A stretch of DNA of 64,000 bases from CABMKH01 sp040797625 (GTDB lineage: Bacteria; Bacillota; Clostridia; Tissierellales; Tissierellaceae). The position numbers and the translations under genes are program-made. Below are positions 17,283 to 26,014 of the stretch, piece after piece. The stretch covers positions 1-64,000 of the forward strand of contig JBQHQH010000010.1 of the NCBI GenBank assembly GCA_052067355.1, given 5' to 3'. Each line of letters opens with the position of its first letter. Position 1 is the first letter of the stretch. The notes below the pieces were generated by a model. The model searched no databases. It saw only the letters and a program-made list of their open reading frames with translations, and had not been told where the DNA came from.

Positions 17283-18928
17283 TGAAGAGAATAATAGGAG
17301 CAACTCTTGGTAACTGTGTCCATGTAGCAGGTACCATGAACTATTTAAATTTAGCAGAAAAGGAAGGTTTTAATACTGAATTTGTAGGTATAGGATTGAG
17401 TATTGAACAGCTGATAGATATAATTGCAGAAAAAAAGCCTGATATAGTAGGGCTTTCATATAGATTGACTCCAGAGCCACTTAACAATATCTTAAGGGAA
17501 TTAAAGGAGAATATAGAATCGAGTGAAGAATTAAAGAATATAACTTGGCTATTTGGTGGAACAGAACCTGCTGCATTGGTGGCGGAAGAATATGATATAT
17601 TTCAAAAGATATTCTATGGAAGAGAAGATATAGATGAAGTAATAGCCTATATAAAAGGTAGAGAAGATTTGCAAGAAGAACAATATCCTAAGAATGTAGT
17701 AGAACGGATAAAATCTAAATATCCATATCCAATATTGAGACATCACTTAGGGCTTACATCTATTGAGAGAACTATAGAATCCATAGAGAAAATAGCAGAG
17801 TCAAAGGTATTAGACATCATATCTATTGCACCGGATCAAAATGCTCAAGAGTTTTTCTTTGATCAAGAGAATATGGATGATAGCCTAAGCGGAGCAGGTG
17901 GAGTTCCTGTGAGAAAACCTGAAGATTTTAAGACATTATATAATGCAGCTCAAAGAGGCAATTATCCTCTATTGAGATCCTATAGTGGAACTAAAAATAT
18001 AGAGAGATTTGCCCAAGTATTGAAGGACAATATAGACAATGCTTGGTGTGCAGTACCTCTATTTTGGTATTCAGAACTAGATAGGAGAGGACCTAGGACA
18101 CTTAAAGAAGCTATAATGGAAAATCAAAAGGTAATGGCATGGCATGGTGAGAGGAATATTCCAGTGGAAGTAAATGATCCTCATCATTGGAGCTTGCGAG
18201 ATGCCCATGATGCTATAGCAGTAGCCGATGCATATTTAGCTGCTTATAATGCAAAGAAAATGGGAGTCAAGGACTATATAGCTCAATTTATGTTTAATGT
18301 TCCAGCCCATATATCTCCAGAAAAGGATCTAGGAAAGATGCTAGCTAAGATTGAATTGATAGAGAGTTTAGTAGATGATGACTTTAGGGTATATCGTCAG
18401 GCTAGAGCAGGATTGGCAAGTTTTCCAGCTGATTTGGAGCAGGCGAAGGGACAACTGGCAGCATCTGCATATCTAGCAATGGCTATAAAGCCACATATAT
18501 ATCATGTAGTTGGTTTTTGCGAAGCTCATCATGCGGCAGAAGCTGATGATGTCATAGAATCCTGTAAGATAGTAAGGGGAATAATTAAAAATGAATTCCT
18601 TGGCTCTATAGACTTGACAAAGGATATAAATGTTCAGAGAAGAAAAAAAGAATTGATTGAAGAAGCTAAGATAATCTTAGAAGCTATAGAGTCTCTAGGG
18701 TTGGATAAGTTAGATCCATTGTCAGATCCAGATACTCTAGTAGAGGCAGTGAGGATGGGAATCCTAGATGCTCCTCAATTAAAGGGAAGTAAAATAGCCA
18801 AAGGACAGCTGAAGACTAGAATGGTAAGTGGCGCATTATATGCCTATGATGAAGAAGAGACTAGGATAATACCTGAAAGAGAGAGAGTAGAGAATATCTT
18901 AAGAGAGTATAATTTAATAAGAGGATAG
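17282..18928 (+). CDS. Cobalamin-binding domain plus TIM-barrel-like protein (putative B12 mutase)
   Basis: A 548-residue protein. The first ~130 residues look like a B12-binding Rossmann domain: GNCVHVAGTMNYL in the place of DxHxxG (His and Gly kept, Asp replaced by Cys), then GLSYRLTPEP for the SxL motif and FGGTEPA for the GG motif. The remainder (about 150-480) contains SIAPDQNAQEFFF, NDPHHWSLRDAHDA and CEAHHAAEADD, and looks like an alpha/beta barrel, as in carbon-skeleton mutases such as glutamate mutase. Fusion of both parts in one chain in this order is unusual. The reaction is unknown. It is translationally coupled to the opine-type dehydrogenase. Confidence 0.7.
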   Translation: MKRIIGATLGNCVHVAGTMNYLNLAEKEGFNTEFVGIGLSIEQLIDIIAEKKPDIVGLSYRLTPEPLNNILRELKENIESSEELKNITWLFGGTEPAALVAEEYDIFQKIFYGREDIDEVIAYIKGREDLQEEQYPKNVVERIKSKYPYPILRHHLGLTSIERTIESIEKIAESKVLDIISIAPDQNAQEFFFDQENMDDSLSGAGGVPVRKPEDFKTLYNAAQRGNYPLLRSYSGTKNIERFAQVLKDNIDNAWCAVPLFWYSELDRRGPRTLKEAIMENQKVMAWHGERNIPVEVNDPHHWSLRDAHDAIAVADAYLAAYNAKKMGVKDYIAQFMFNVPAHISPEKDLGKMLAKIELIESLVDDDFRVYRQARAGLASFPADLEQAKGQLAASAYLAMAIKPHIYHVVGFCEAHHAAEADDVIESCKIVRGIIKNEFLGSIDLTKDINVQRRKKELIEEAKIILEAIESLGLDKLDPLSDPDTLVEAVRMGILDAPQLKGSKIAKGQLKTRMVSGALYAYDEEETRIIPERERVENILREYNLIRG

Positions 18929-18949
18929 TGTATATCCTCTTATTAAATT
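18911..18949 (+). terminator. Terminator of the dehydrogenase/B12 operon
   Basis: A perfect 17-bp stem (AATTTAATAAGAGGATA and complement) with a 5-nt loop. The stop codon at 18926-18928 lies at the loop. Confidence 0.75.
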
Positions 18950-19174
18950 TATCATGCCATCATAAAAGCTTATGAAGAAACGACAATCCTATAATTCTTA
19001 AATATGGTATTAGCTTATGTCTAAATAATTAACGATAATATTATTCCCCAAAGGACTAATTGTAAATAAATTATACGAATATGCAATTTGTATATATAGG
19101 CTGACGAATAATAATAGGTGTATTATTGAGAGGGGAAACTAGATTTTCAATATTCGGAATCTTCCAACTATAAG
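18950..19174 (+). other. AT-rich intergenic region upstream of a sigma-54 promoter
   Basis: No gene is visible. AGCTTATG occurs twice (near 18969 and 19012). TATATATAGGCTG near 19092 resembles the complement of a stretch about 30 bp upstream of the second sigma-54 promoter (near 24160-24180). Either might be an enhancer site for the NtrC-like activator, but this is weak. Confidence 0.25.
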
Positions 19175-19191
19175 TTGGCATAGTTGTTGCA
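19175..19191 (+). promoter_or_regulatory. Sigma-54 promoter before the TRAP-type permease
   Basis: TTGGCATAGTTGTTGCA matches the -24/-12 consensus, with GG (19177-19178) and GC (19189-19190) ten bases apart. It lies about 50 bp before the start codon and is nearly identical to the site at 24196-24212. Confidence 0.85.
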
Positions 19192-19242
19192 TTTATAGAA
19201 TATAAGGTCAGATAGTTTAATGTAAAATAAAGGGGGTTTATT

Positions 19243-20613
19243 ATGGGCGGTATACCAATTGAATTGATGTATCTATTTGTTTTACTTATTTCTATTGTAG
19301 TTGCATTTATCTTATTAAAAAGGCCAATATATGAAGCCATGTTCATAGGATTTGTTGTAATGATATTTGTATTAGGAGAACAAAAGAAATTTTTTTACTA
19401 TCTTATTAAACCATCTACAAATACGCTATTTTATGCAATAGTAGCATTTCTCTCCCTAGCATTCATATTTGGACAAACAAATGTAGTAGATGTGATCATC
19501 AACTTTATATTATCTCTAGTTGGACGGTTTAGAGGTGGAGCAGGATATGTGAGTCTATTTGCAAGTACATTTATGGCTGCATTATCAGGGACAGGGCCTG
19601 GAAATGTAGCTGCTACAGGAGTATTTACAATACCAGCTATGATACGGACAGATTTTCCAAGAGAATTGGCTGCCACTGTTGAGATGTCTGCCAGCTCTTT
19701 AGGACCTATGATTCCTCCATCTGGGACAATATTGCTAGCTTTCACAGCTTTAGATACGGTATTTCCAGGTAAGTATCAGTTGTCTAGCTTTTGGATGGCA
19801 GTATGGGGCGTTGGGATTTGGTTCATACTTCAAAGATTTGTAACCCTATATCTATTTTGTAGAAAGTACAAGGTGAGTCCTGTCTCTAAGGAAGAGATAC
19901 CTACGATTGGAGAGACCTTTAGAAATGGATGGAAGGCTCTATTAGTTCCAGTGCTAATATTCTTACCTCTATTTTTGGACTTTAAATTTGGAGGCACATT
20001 TTTTACAGATAGGCTGGGAGAGTCAGGTGCTAAAGCCTTTTCTTCATCGGTAATTCTATTTACACCAGGAATAGCAGCTATCTATTCATTGATAATTAGT
20101 AGAGATGAATTGCCAGAAGGATTGAATTTTAAGAGTATATTTGAAATGTTTAAAAATGGTATATCTCAAATAACTCCTGTTGCTGCAACAGTCTATTTTG
20201 CTTACTGTATATCTAATCTGTTTGGTGATGCAAATGTAGGGGCATCCTTAGGAGAGTATGTCCAATCCTTTAATATGACCAAATTACAACTTGTTATATT
20301 TTTCCCTGTATTCACTATGTTCTTAGGGATGATATTACCAGGTTCTTCACAGATAGCCATATTTGGAGTAGGTATTGTAGGAGCACTATCTGCAATGGGT
20401 GTCAATCCAATACTTGCAGCAGCTATATTACCTGCTATTACAGGTGCATTAGAGGGAATGACACCTCCACTAGCACTAGCTATGTATGCAGCTATGGGGA
20501 TAGCTGGTTCTAAGATGAAAGAGACATCTATTTTAGCTGTAGTATGGGTAACGGCTCATCTAGTTGTAGCTATAGCCATGTTAGCAGGAATCTTGCCAGT
20601 GTTATTTTTGTAA
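19243..20613 (+). CDS. TRAP-type large permease (DctM-like)
   Basis: A 456-residue membrane protein with about eleven to twelve hydrophobic segments. LSGTGPGNVAATGVFTIPAM followed by SASSLGPMIPPSGTILLAF is the DctM signature region, repeated in looser form in the second half (LPAITGALEGMTPPLALAMY). DctM is the ion-coupled channel of TRAP uptake systems for organic and amino acids. No DctP binding protein or DctQ small subunit of normal size is nearby; only a 91-residue membrane protein follows. Expression should depend on the sigma-54 promoter just upstream. Confidence 0.82.
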   Translation: MGGIPIELMYLFVLLISIVVAFILLKRPIYEAMFIGFVVMIFVLGEQKKFFYYLIKPSTNTLFYAIVAFLSLAFIFGQTNVVDVIINFILSLVGRFRGGAGYVSLFASTFMAALSGTGPGNVAATGVFTIPAMIRTDFPRELAATVEMSASSLGPMIPPSGTILLAFTALDTVFPGKYQLSSFWMAVWGVGIWFILQRFVTLYLFCRKYKVSPVSKEEIPTIGETFRNGWKALLVPVLIFLPLFLDFKFGGTFFTDRLGESGAKAFSSSVILFTPGIAAIYSLIISRDELPEGLNFKSIFEMFKNGISQITPVAATVYFAYCISNLFGDANVGASLGEYVQSFNMTKLQLVIFFPVFTMFLGMILPGSSQIAIFGVGIVGALSAMGVNPILAAAILPAITGALEGMTPPLALAMYAAMGIAGSKMKETSILAVVWVTAHLVVAIAMLAGILPVLFL

Positions 20614-20625
20614 AGGAGGAGGGTC

Positions 20626-20901
20626 ATGAGAGAAAAACTTGAAAAAAGTGTTAGATCTATATTTAGTATCACTCTTATAATTGCAATACTTGGTGGAGGA
20701 GTTATCTTTTTTATGTTTATAGTTGCACTAATAATGGGAGGAACATTGGGAGAATCCTTAGCCACCAATGCATCAAAGATAATAATGCCTTATTTTATCA
20801 GGTTTGCATCTATTAGCGTCTTAGCTGGCCTAGTATCTTTTTATATAACAGGAGAACATACACTATCACTTAATGAAGAAGAAAAACAAACTACACAATA
20901 G
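20626..20901 (+). CDS. Small two-helix membrane protein, possible TRAP partner
   Basis: A 91-residue protein with two hydrophobic segments (about 13-37 and 52-75) and an acidic tail. It starts 12 bp after the permease stop, with ribosome site AAGGAGGAGG. I recognise no family. It is shorter than DctQ (about 160 residues, four helices) but takes that gene's usual position, so it may be a reduced small subunit. Co-transcription with the permease is clear from spacing. Confidence 0.6.
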   Translation: MREKLEKSVRSIFSITLIIAILGGGVIFFMFIVALIMGGTLGESLATNASKIIMPYFIRFASISVLAGLVSFYITGEHTLSLNEEEKQTTQ

Positions 20902-20910
20902 TAAATACGG

Positions 20911-20950
20911 ATAAAGGATAAACGAGCCAGAAGTTTATCCTTTATTTTAT
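20911..20950 (+). terminator. Intrinsic terminator after the TRAP unit
   Basis: A perfect 13-bp stem ATAAAGGATAAAC/GTTTATCCTTTAT with a 9-nt loop, followed by TTTATG. Confidence 0.85.
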
Positions 20951-21065
20951 GTGCTTTTATTTTAAGATATATTTTGGAAAGTAAATTGAGAATCTAGGTA
21001 ATTTTATATTTTTATGTTGTATAGACTTATAGTACAATGAAATCAAAGAAATGGAAGGGGAAAAA

Positions 21066-22652
21066 ATGACATCTTATAAACCTAAGAAAGTAGATCTAGA
21101 TCTCTTATCTAGAACTATAGACTTGATGAACAAAGCTAAAGATTTTCAGGTTATTGCCGAGATAATATTTAATTTTATTCAGAACTTTGTGAACTTCAAT
21201 ATGGCTGTAATCTATAGACTAAATGAGAAGGAAAAGATCTTAGAAATGGTGTCCTGTATAGGTGCTGATGTTGAGAGAATGAAGAGAAGGATGCCTTTTA
21301 AGGTAGGGGAAAGTGCTGTAGGTTTAGTAGCCAGAGATAAAAAAGCTCTTCTCATCAATGATGTATTGAAATCAAAGGAGATAACAGTTAGGCAATACTA
21401 TGATGAGGACCCAATAATTAGATCTTTTCTTGCTGTACCATTAGTAGTAGGAGATAAGATAATTGGTATTTTAAGCGTATCTAGCTCTAAGCCCTATGAG
21501 TATGATGAATATGATGTAAAGATGATAAATATAGTTACATCTCAAGGGGCGGTGTTATTAGAATTAAATAACAATATTATGGAAGCAGAGAATTTCTCAA
21601 ATCAAATACTGGAGAATGTAAACAGCGGAGTGATGGCAGTAAATGATAAATATGAAATAATAATATTTAATAAGGCTTCAGAAAAGATAACTGGTTATAC
21701 CCATAATGAAGTATTGGGAAAGGATATAAGAACTATACCACTTAAGAAGAATGGTGAAGATTGGTCTATTATAAATAGTATGGTAAATGGAAAGATACTA
21801 TTTGAAGAACCTGGATATATGATTAGAAAAGATGGACATTATGTTAAAATCAGATTGAGTACTTCTCTTATCTATGATGAAGATAATTCTTTAAAGAGTT
21901 GTATTTGTATTTTTAGGGATAATACTGAGATTGAAAAATTACAAAAACAAATAGCTATGGCGGATAAATTAGCTGCTTTAGGTAGACTAACTTCAGGCAT
22001 AACTCATGAAATAAGAAATCCTCTTTTACCTATAAGAAATGCAAGTGAATATCTATTGGGTATATATAATAGAGATAGGCACAGAGAAAATAGTGAAGAA
22101 ATAATAAAGTTATTATCTATAATAAATGAAGAGAGTGAGAGGCTTAATCGATTTTTAGGGCAATTGGTCAATTTAAATAAAGATACTTTCTTTGTTACGG
22201 GAGAATGTGATCTAGTAAAGATCTTACAAGAGACATTGACTTTGATTGGCTATGGAATAAGAAAGAGTGATATTAAATTAGACTTAGATATACGGGGTGA
22301 AAAGGTAAAAGTACCTTTTAATGAAGACAATATGAAACAGATATTTTTGAACTTAATGTTAAATGCGATAGATGCAATTAACTCAAATAAGGAAAATGGT
22401 GGTGGATGTATTAGCATTCTAATAGATGTAGAGGATAATTATGCAACTATTGAAATAAAAGACAATGGAATAGGAATTCCAAAAGATGAAATACACAAGA
22501 TATTTGACCCTTTTTATACAACTAAAAGCAATGGAACAGGTATTGGTTTGCCAATAATTCATAATATAATAAGCAATTCTACAGGGAAGATACTAGTTAA
22601 AAGTGAGGAAAATTGCGGAACTACGATGACTTTATTACTGCCTATAGTGTAA
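21066..22652 (+). CDS. Soluble GAF-PAS sensor histidine kinase (NtrB-like)
   Basis: A 528-residue kinase without membrane segments. A GAF domain covers about 10-170 (FNMAVIYRLNE, FLAVPLVVGDKIIGIL), a PAS domain about 175-290, and the H-box GITHEIRNPLLPIRN lies near residue 320. The ATPase part shows NLMLNAIDAI, KDNGIGIP, FDPFYTTK and GTGIGLPI, the pattern of NtrB-type kinases. I chose the ATG at 21066, just after AAGGGG; an ATG five codons earlier overlaps that ribosome site. It is paired with the NtrC-like gene 21 bp downstream and probably senses a cytoplasmic ligand. Confidence 0.92.
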   Translation: MTSYKPKKVDLDLLSRTIDLMNKAKDFQVIAEIIFNFIQNFVNFNMAVIYRLNEKEKILEMVSCIGADVERMKRRMPFKVGESAVGLVARDKKALLINDVLKSKEITVRQYYDEDPIIRSFLAVPLVVGDKIIGILSVSSSKPYEYDEYDVKMINIVTSQGAVLLELNNNIMEAENFSNQILENVNSGVMAVNDKYEIIIFNKASEKITGYTHNEVLGKDIRTIPLKKNGEDWSIINSMVNGKILFEEPGYMIRKDGHYVKIRLSTSLIYDEDNSLKSCICIFRDNTEIEKLQKQIAMADKLAALGRLTSGITHEIRNPLLPIRNASEYLLGIYNRDRHRENSEEIIKLLSIINEESERLNRFLGQLVNLNKDTFFVTGECDLVKILQETLTLIGYGIRKSDIKLDLDIRGEKVKVPFNEDNMKQIFLNLMLNAIDAINSNKENGGGCISILIDVEDNYATIEIKDNGIGIPKDEIHKIFDPFYTTKSNGTGIGLPIIHNIISNSTGKILVKSEENCGTTMTLLLPIV

Positions 22653-22673
22653 TAGGAAAGGAGTTAATGTTAG

Positions 22674-24029
22674 ATGGGACTTACATTGTTATTAGTAGAT
22701 GACGAGAAGTCCATTAGAGAGACATTAAAAATCGTATTGGAAAGTCAGGAGTATAAGGTTATAACAGCAAAAGGTGGATATGAGGCAATAGATTATCTGG
22801 AGCAGAATATGATAGATATATTGATAACAGATCTTAAGATGCCAGGTATGAATGGAATTCAACTAATGGAAAGAGCTTTGGATATAGATCCTTTTATAGA
22901 AGTCATATTTATATCTGCATATGCAGATATAAAGTCTGCAGTAAAGGCATTAAAGATGGGAGCTTTCGACTATATAGAAAAGTCATTTTCTACTGAAGAA
23001 TTGATATTTACAGTGGGAAAAGCTGCAGAGAGAAAGAACTTAGTGGAAGAAAATCAAAATTTAAGAAGGCGATTGTACGGAGAATATAATTATGAAGGGG
23101 TAATAGGAAAAAGTGAAAATATGCAAAGACTATTTTACTTAGTGGATAGAATTGCCAGAAGTAAGGCAAATATCCTATTGACTGGAGAGAGTGGTGTGGG
23201 AAAAGATGTCTTTGCAAGACTTATTCACAAAAAGAGTTCTCAAGAGTTAGAGAGATTTGTACCTGTTAATTGTGGTGCCATACCAGAGAATTTAATAGAG
23301 TCAGAACTATTTGGCCATGAGAAAGGGGCTTTTACGGGAGCAATTCAGATGAAAAGAGGTAAATTTGAGCTAGCACACAATGGAACTCTATTTTTAGATG
23401 AAGTGGGAGAACTGCCTTTACCTATGCAAGTTAAGTTCCTCAGGGTTCTACAGGATAAACAGTTCTATAGAGTAGGTTCTGAAAAGAGCATTCAGGTAGA
23501 TGTGAGAATAATAGCTGCTACTAATAAGGATTTGATGGAGGAAATCGAGAGAGGAAGATTCAGAGAGGATCTATATTATAGATTAAATGTAGTAAATCTT
23601 GAGATACCATCTCTTAGAGAGAGAAGAGAAGATATACCTCTATTAGCTGAAAAATTTTTGGTTGAATTTGCTGAAGAATATAATAAAAAGATGAAGTATA
23701 TAGATATAGAGACTTTGGAGTATTTAATGGAGTATGAATGGAAAGGCAATGTCAGAGAGATGAGGAATGTAATTGAAAGATCTGTATTATTTGCAGATTC
23801 AGATGAGGAACTTTTATTAAAGGAACATTTGCCTGTAGAGATAACAGGAATAGTAAAGGAAAGAGAGAGCAAGAATAAAAATCATATGAGTTTAAGAGAC
23901 TATGAAAAGATTATAATAGAAAATACACTAAAGAGAAACCATGGAAATAAGACTAAGGTTGCAGGAATATTAGGAATTAGGAGACAGACACTATACAATA
24001 AAATAAAGGAATATAATATTCAAATCTAG
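22674..24029 (+). CDS. NtrC-family sigma-54 activator
   Basis: A 451-residue response regulator. The receiver (1-120) has LLVDDE at the start, the phospho-Asp in ILITDLKMPGMNG near residue 55 and the lysine in YIEKSF. The AAA+ domain (about 140-375) has Walker A GESGVGKD, the sigma-54 contact loop GAFTGA and the sensor VDVRIIAATNKDL. A Fis-type helix-turn-helix closes it (NKTKVAGILGIRRQTLYNKIKE). It sits between two sigma-54 promoters that drive the TRAP unit (upstream) and the AtuA unit (downstream), so these are its likely targets. Confidence 0.94.
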   Translation: MGLTLLLVDDEKSIRETLKIVLESQEYKVITAKGGYEAIDYLEQNMIDILITDLKMPGMNGIQLMERALDIDPFIEVIFISAYADIKSAVKALKMGAFDYIEKSFSTEELIFTVGKAAERKNLVEENQNLRRRLYGEYNYEGVIGKSENMQRLFYLVDRIARSKANILLTGESGVGKDVFARLIHKKSSQELERFVPVNCGAIPENLIESELFGHEKGAFTGAIQMKRGKFELAHNGTLFLDEVGELPLPMQVKFLRVLQDKQFYRVGSEKSIQVDVRIIAATNKDLMEEIERGRFREDLYYRLNVVNLEIPSLRERREDIPLLAEKFLVEFAEEYNKKMKYIDIETLEYLMEYEWKGNVREMRNVIERSVLFADSDEELLLKEHLPVEITGIVKERESKNKNHMSLRDYEKIIIENTLKRNHGNKTKVAGILGIRRQTLYNKIKEYNIQI

Positions 24030-24100
24030 CTGTAAATATATCAAACATAATTAGTAGATATAGATAATAGTTTAGTCTAATTTGTTTACATTTAATATGG

Positions 24101-24138
24101 ATTGATAGTTCTTCGGGACTATTAATCTATATTTTTAT
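24101..24138 (+). terminator. Terminator with TTCG loop after the NtrC-like gene
   Basis: Stem ATTGATAGTTC/GGACTATTAAT (with G-T pairs) closing a TTCG tetraloop, followed by CTATATTTTTAT. Confidence 0.75.
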
Positions 24139-24195
24139 CTAGTTCTTTAGAGATTTACAATATACAGAGCCCTATATACTGATTTTGGGATAAGT

Positions 24196-24212
24196 TTGGC
24201 ATAATAGTTGCA
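24196..24212 (+). promoter_or_regulatory. Sigma-54 promoter before the AtuA-like gene
   Basis: TTGGCATAATAGTTGCA has GG (24198-24199) and GC (24210-24211) at the ten-base spacing required for sigma-54. It lies about 55 bp before the start codon and shares TAAG, TTGGCAT, GTTGCATTTAT with the promoter at 19175. Confidence 0.88.
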
Positions 24213-24267
24213 TTTATCATTATGTAGAAGAAGTAAGTGATTTCTATAATTAAAGGAGGAATAGATA

Positions 24268-25638
24268 ATGAGTAGAAAAGAGCTTAGGATACTCTGTCCT
24301 AATGGGCATCTAGGTTTTGCGCCTACTAAGGAAGGAAGTTTCCATCTAGGTGCTAAGACTATGCCAGATTATTATGTATCAGACTCAGGAAGTGATGATA
24401 TAGGGCCGGGGCCATTGGGAGCAGATAGATCTCCAAGTTTAAAGGTCTGGCAAAAACACGACTTAGAATTGATATTAGTAGCAGCTAGAGAACAAGGTGT
24501 GCCTATGATCATAGGTTCTGCAGGAGATACTGGAACCAATAGTAGAGTAGATATGTATATTGAGATGATAAAAGAGATAGCTAAAGAACACAATATTCCT
24601 AAATTTAAGTTAGCCTATTTTTATTCGGAAGTAGATAAAGAGATCTTAAAGGAAAAGATGAATCGTGGAATTGTAATTGAAGGTCTAGATTCAAGGGAAA
24701 ACCTGACAATGGAAGAATTGGAGAAAGTAGAGAGAGTAGTAGCAGTAGCAGGAGTTCATCCATATATTAAGGCTTTAGACATGGGAGCAGATGTAATTAT
24801 TGGTGGAAGATCCTCAGATATTGCATTGTTTGCTGCACCTGCAATTAAAGAAGGATTTCCAGAGAATCTTTCATACTATTTAGGAAAAGTGTTAGAGTGT
24901 GCTTCATTTTGTGCAGAACCCTATGGAGCTAAAGAAAGTGTAATAGGAACTATAACCCATGAAGATGTAAAAGTTAAGGCTATGGCTCCATGGCAAAGAT
25001 GTACTGTAGCTTCAGTGGCAGGTCATGCAATGTATGAAAGATCAAATCCATATTATGAGTATTTTGCTGGTGGTATGTTGGATATGTCTGAATGTGTATA
25101 TGAACAATATGATGAGAAAACCACTCGTATAACCAATCCTAAGTATGTACCAATAGATGGTAAGATACGAGTGAAACTTGAAGGCTCTACTAAAGTTGGG
25201 GAGATGTATATAGGTATAGCAGGAGTTAGAGATCCATATACAATTAAAAATATAGATAAAGTTCTTAAACTGGCTAGAGAACATGTAGAAGAGAGATTTG
25301 GAAAAGAAGGTTATGAATTACATTATAGAGTCTATGGCAAAAATGGAGTAATGGGAGATTTAGAGCCAGTAAAGGAAATTAAATCCCATGAATTGTGTAT
25401 AGTAGTACAGGGAATAGCTCCAACAAAAGAAATGGCTGAGGAAGTAGCTATGATTGGTACAAGACAGATATTTTATGCTAGACTTCCAGAGGTTAAAGGT
25501 ACAGCTGGAACGGCTGCATTTGTAGTAGACGAAGTACTTCCAGCAACCCCAGCCTTTAGATGGTCATTGAATCATGTAATAGAAGTAGATGATCCTATGG
25601 AGTTCTTTGATGTGAAGCTAATAGAAATTGATGTATAG
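24268..25638 (+). CDS. AtuA-like protein (acyclic terpene utilisation family, DUF1446)
   Basis: A 456-residue cytoplasmic protein. Typical stretches are the early ELRILCPNGHLGF, the glycine-rich GSAGDTGTNSR (about residue 87) and GADVIIGGRSSDIALFAA (about 171-188). The family name comes from Pseudomonas citronellol degradation, but most relatives are uncharacterised and sit in amino or organic acid catabolic clusters. It is followed after 12 bp by a DUF4387 gene, the usual partner. It is transcribed from the sigma-54 promoter upstream, so it is probably induced with the TRAP-type carrier. Reaction unknown. Confidence 0.82.
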   Translation: MSRKELRILCPNGHLGFAPTKEGSFHLGAKTMPDYYVSDSGSDDIGPGPLGADRSPSLKVWQKHDLELILVAAREQGVPMIIGSAGDTGTNSRVDMYIEMIKEIAKEHNIPKFKLAYFYSEVDKEILKEKMNRGIVIEGLDSRENLTMEELEKVERVVAVAGVHPYIKALDMGADVIIGGRSSDIALFAAPAIKEGFPENLSYYLGKVLECASFCAEPYGAKESVIGTITHEDVKVKAMAPWQRCTVASVAGHAMYERSNPYYEYFAGGMLDMSECVYEQYDEKTTRITNPKYVPIDGKIRVKLEGSTKVGEMYIGIAGVRDPYTIKNIDKVLKLAREHVEERFGKEGYELHYRVYGKNGVMGDLEPVKEIKSHELCIVVQGIAPTKEMAEEVAMIGTRQIFYARLPEVKGTAGTAAFVVDEVLPATPAFRWSLNHVIEVDDPMEFFDVKLIEIDV

Positions 25639-25650
25639 GAGGGAATATAG

Positions 25651-25974
25651 ATGAAGACTGCGAAACTTGTAGATCTAGCTAAAACAATAAGAAGTAAAAA
25701 TGCTGGGACGGATAGGATTACTTTTGATATTATCTTTAGGGAGAGAGAAAATTATGATTTAGTGAAGAGTAGCAAGGTTATTACTAGGGAAACCATGGCA
25801 GAACTATATGATATAGATATGGATAGAATAACGGATTTTGTAGAGTTTGATCCAGCTTATGCAATAAAATTTACTATATCTAGAAGTTCTCCTAGTGGAA
25901 GCCCAGGGGAAGGGGATATATTTGGCTGTCAGCAATATCCCCCACTGTTGGATATTGAGATACCATTAAATTAG
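25651..25974 (+). CDS. DUF4387 (AtuA-associated) protein
   Basis: A 107-residue soluble protein; ribosome site GGAGGGA. The segments LAKTIRSKNAGTDRITFDIIF and SRSSPSGSPGEGDIFGCQQYPPLLDIEIP are those of the small family found right after AtuA-like genes, sometimes fused to them. It is probably a subunit or domain of the same enzyme complex. The gene ends before a GC-rich hairpin. Confidence 0.82.
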   Translation: MKTAKLVDLAKTIRSKNAGTDRITFDIIFRERENYDLVKSSKVITRETMAELYDIDMDRITDFVEFDPAYAIKFTISRSSPSGSPGEGDIFGCQQYPPLLDIEIPLN

Positions 25975-25988
25975 GAATATAATGGAAT

Positions 25989-26014
25989 AAAGGCCGCGGC
26001 TTAAAAGGCCGCGG
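25989..26014 (+). repeat. GC-rich direct repeat/hairpin between DUF4387 and MFS genes
   Basis: AAAGGCCGCGG occurs at 25989-25999 and 26004-26014. CCGCGGC (25994-26000) can pair with GCCGCGG (26008-26014) around a 7-nt loop. No T-run follows, so it is not a plain terminator. Its base composition stands out sharply from the AT-rich surroundings. It may be an mRNA stability element, a protein site or an attenuator. Confidence 0.5.
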
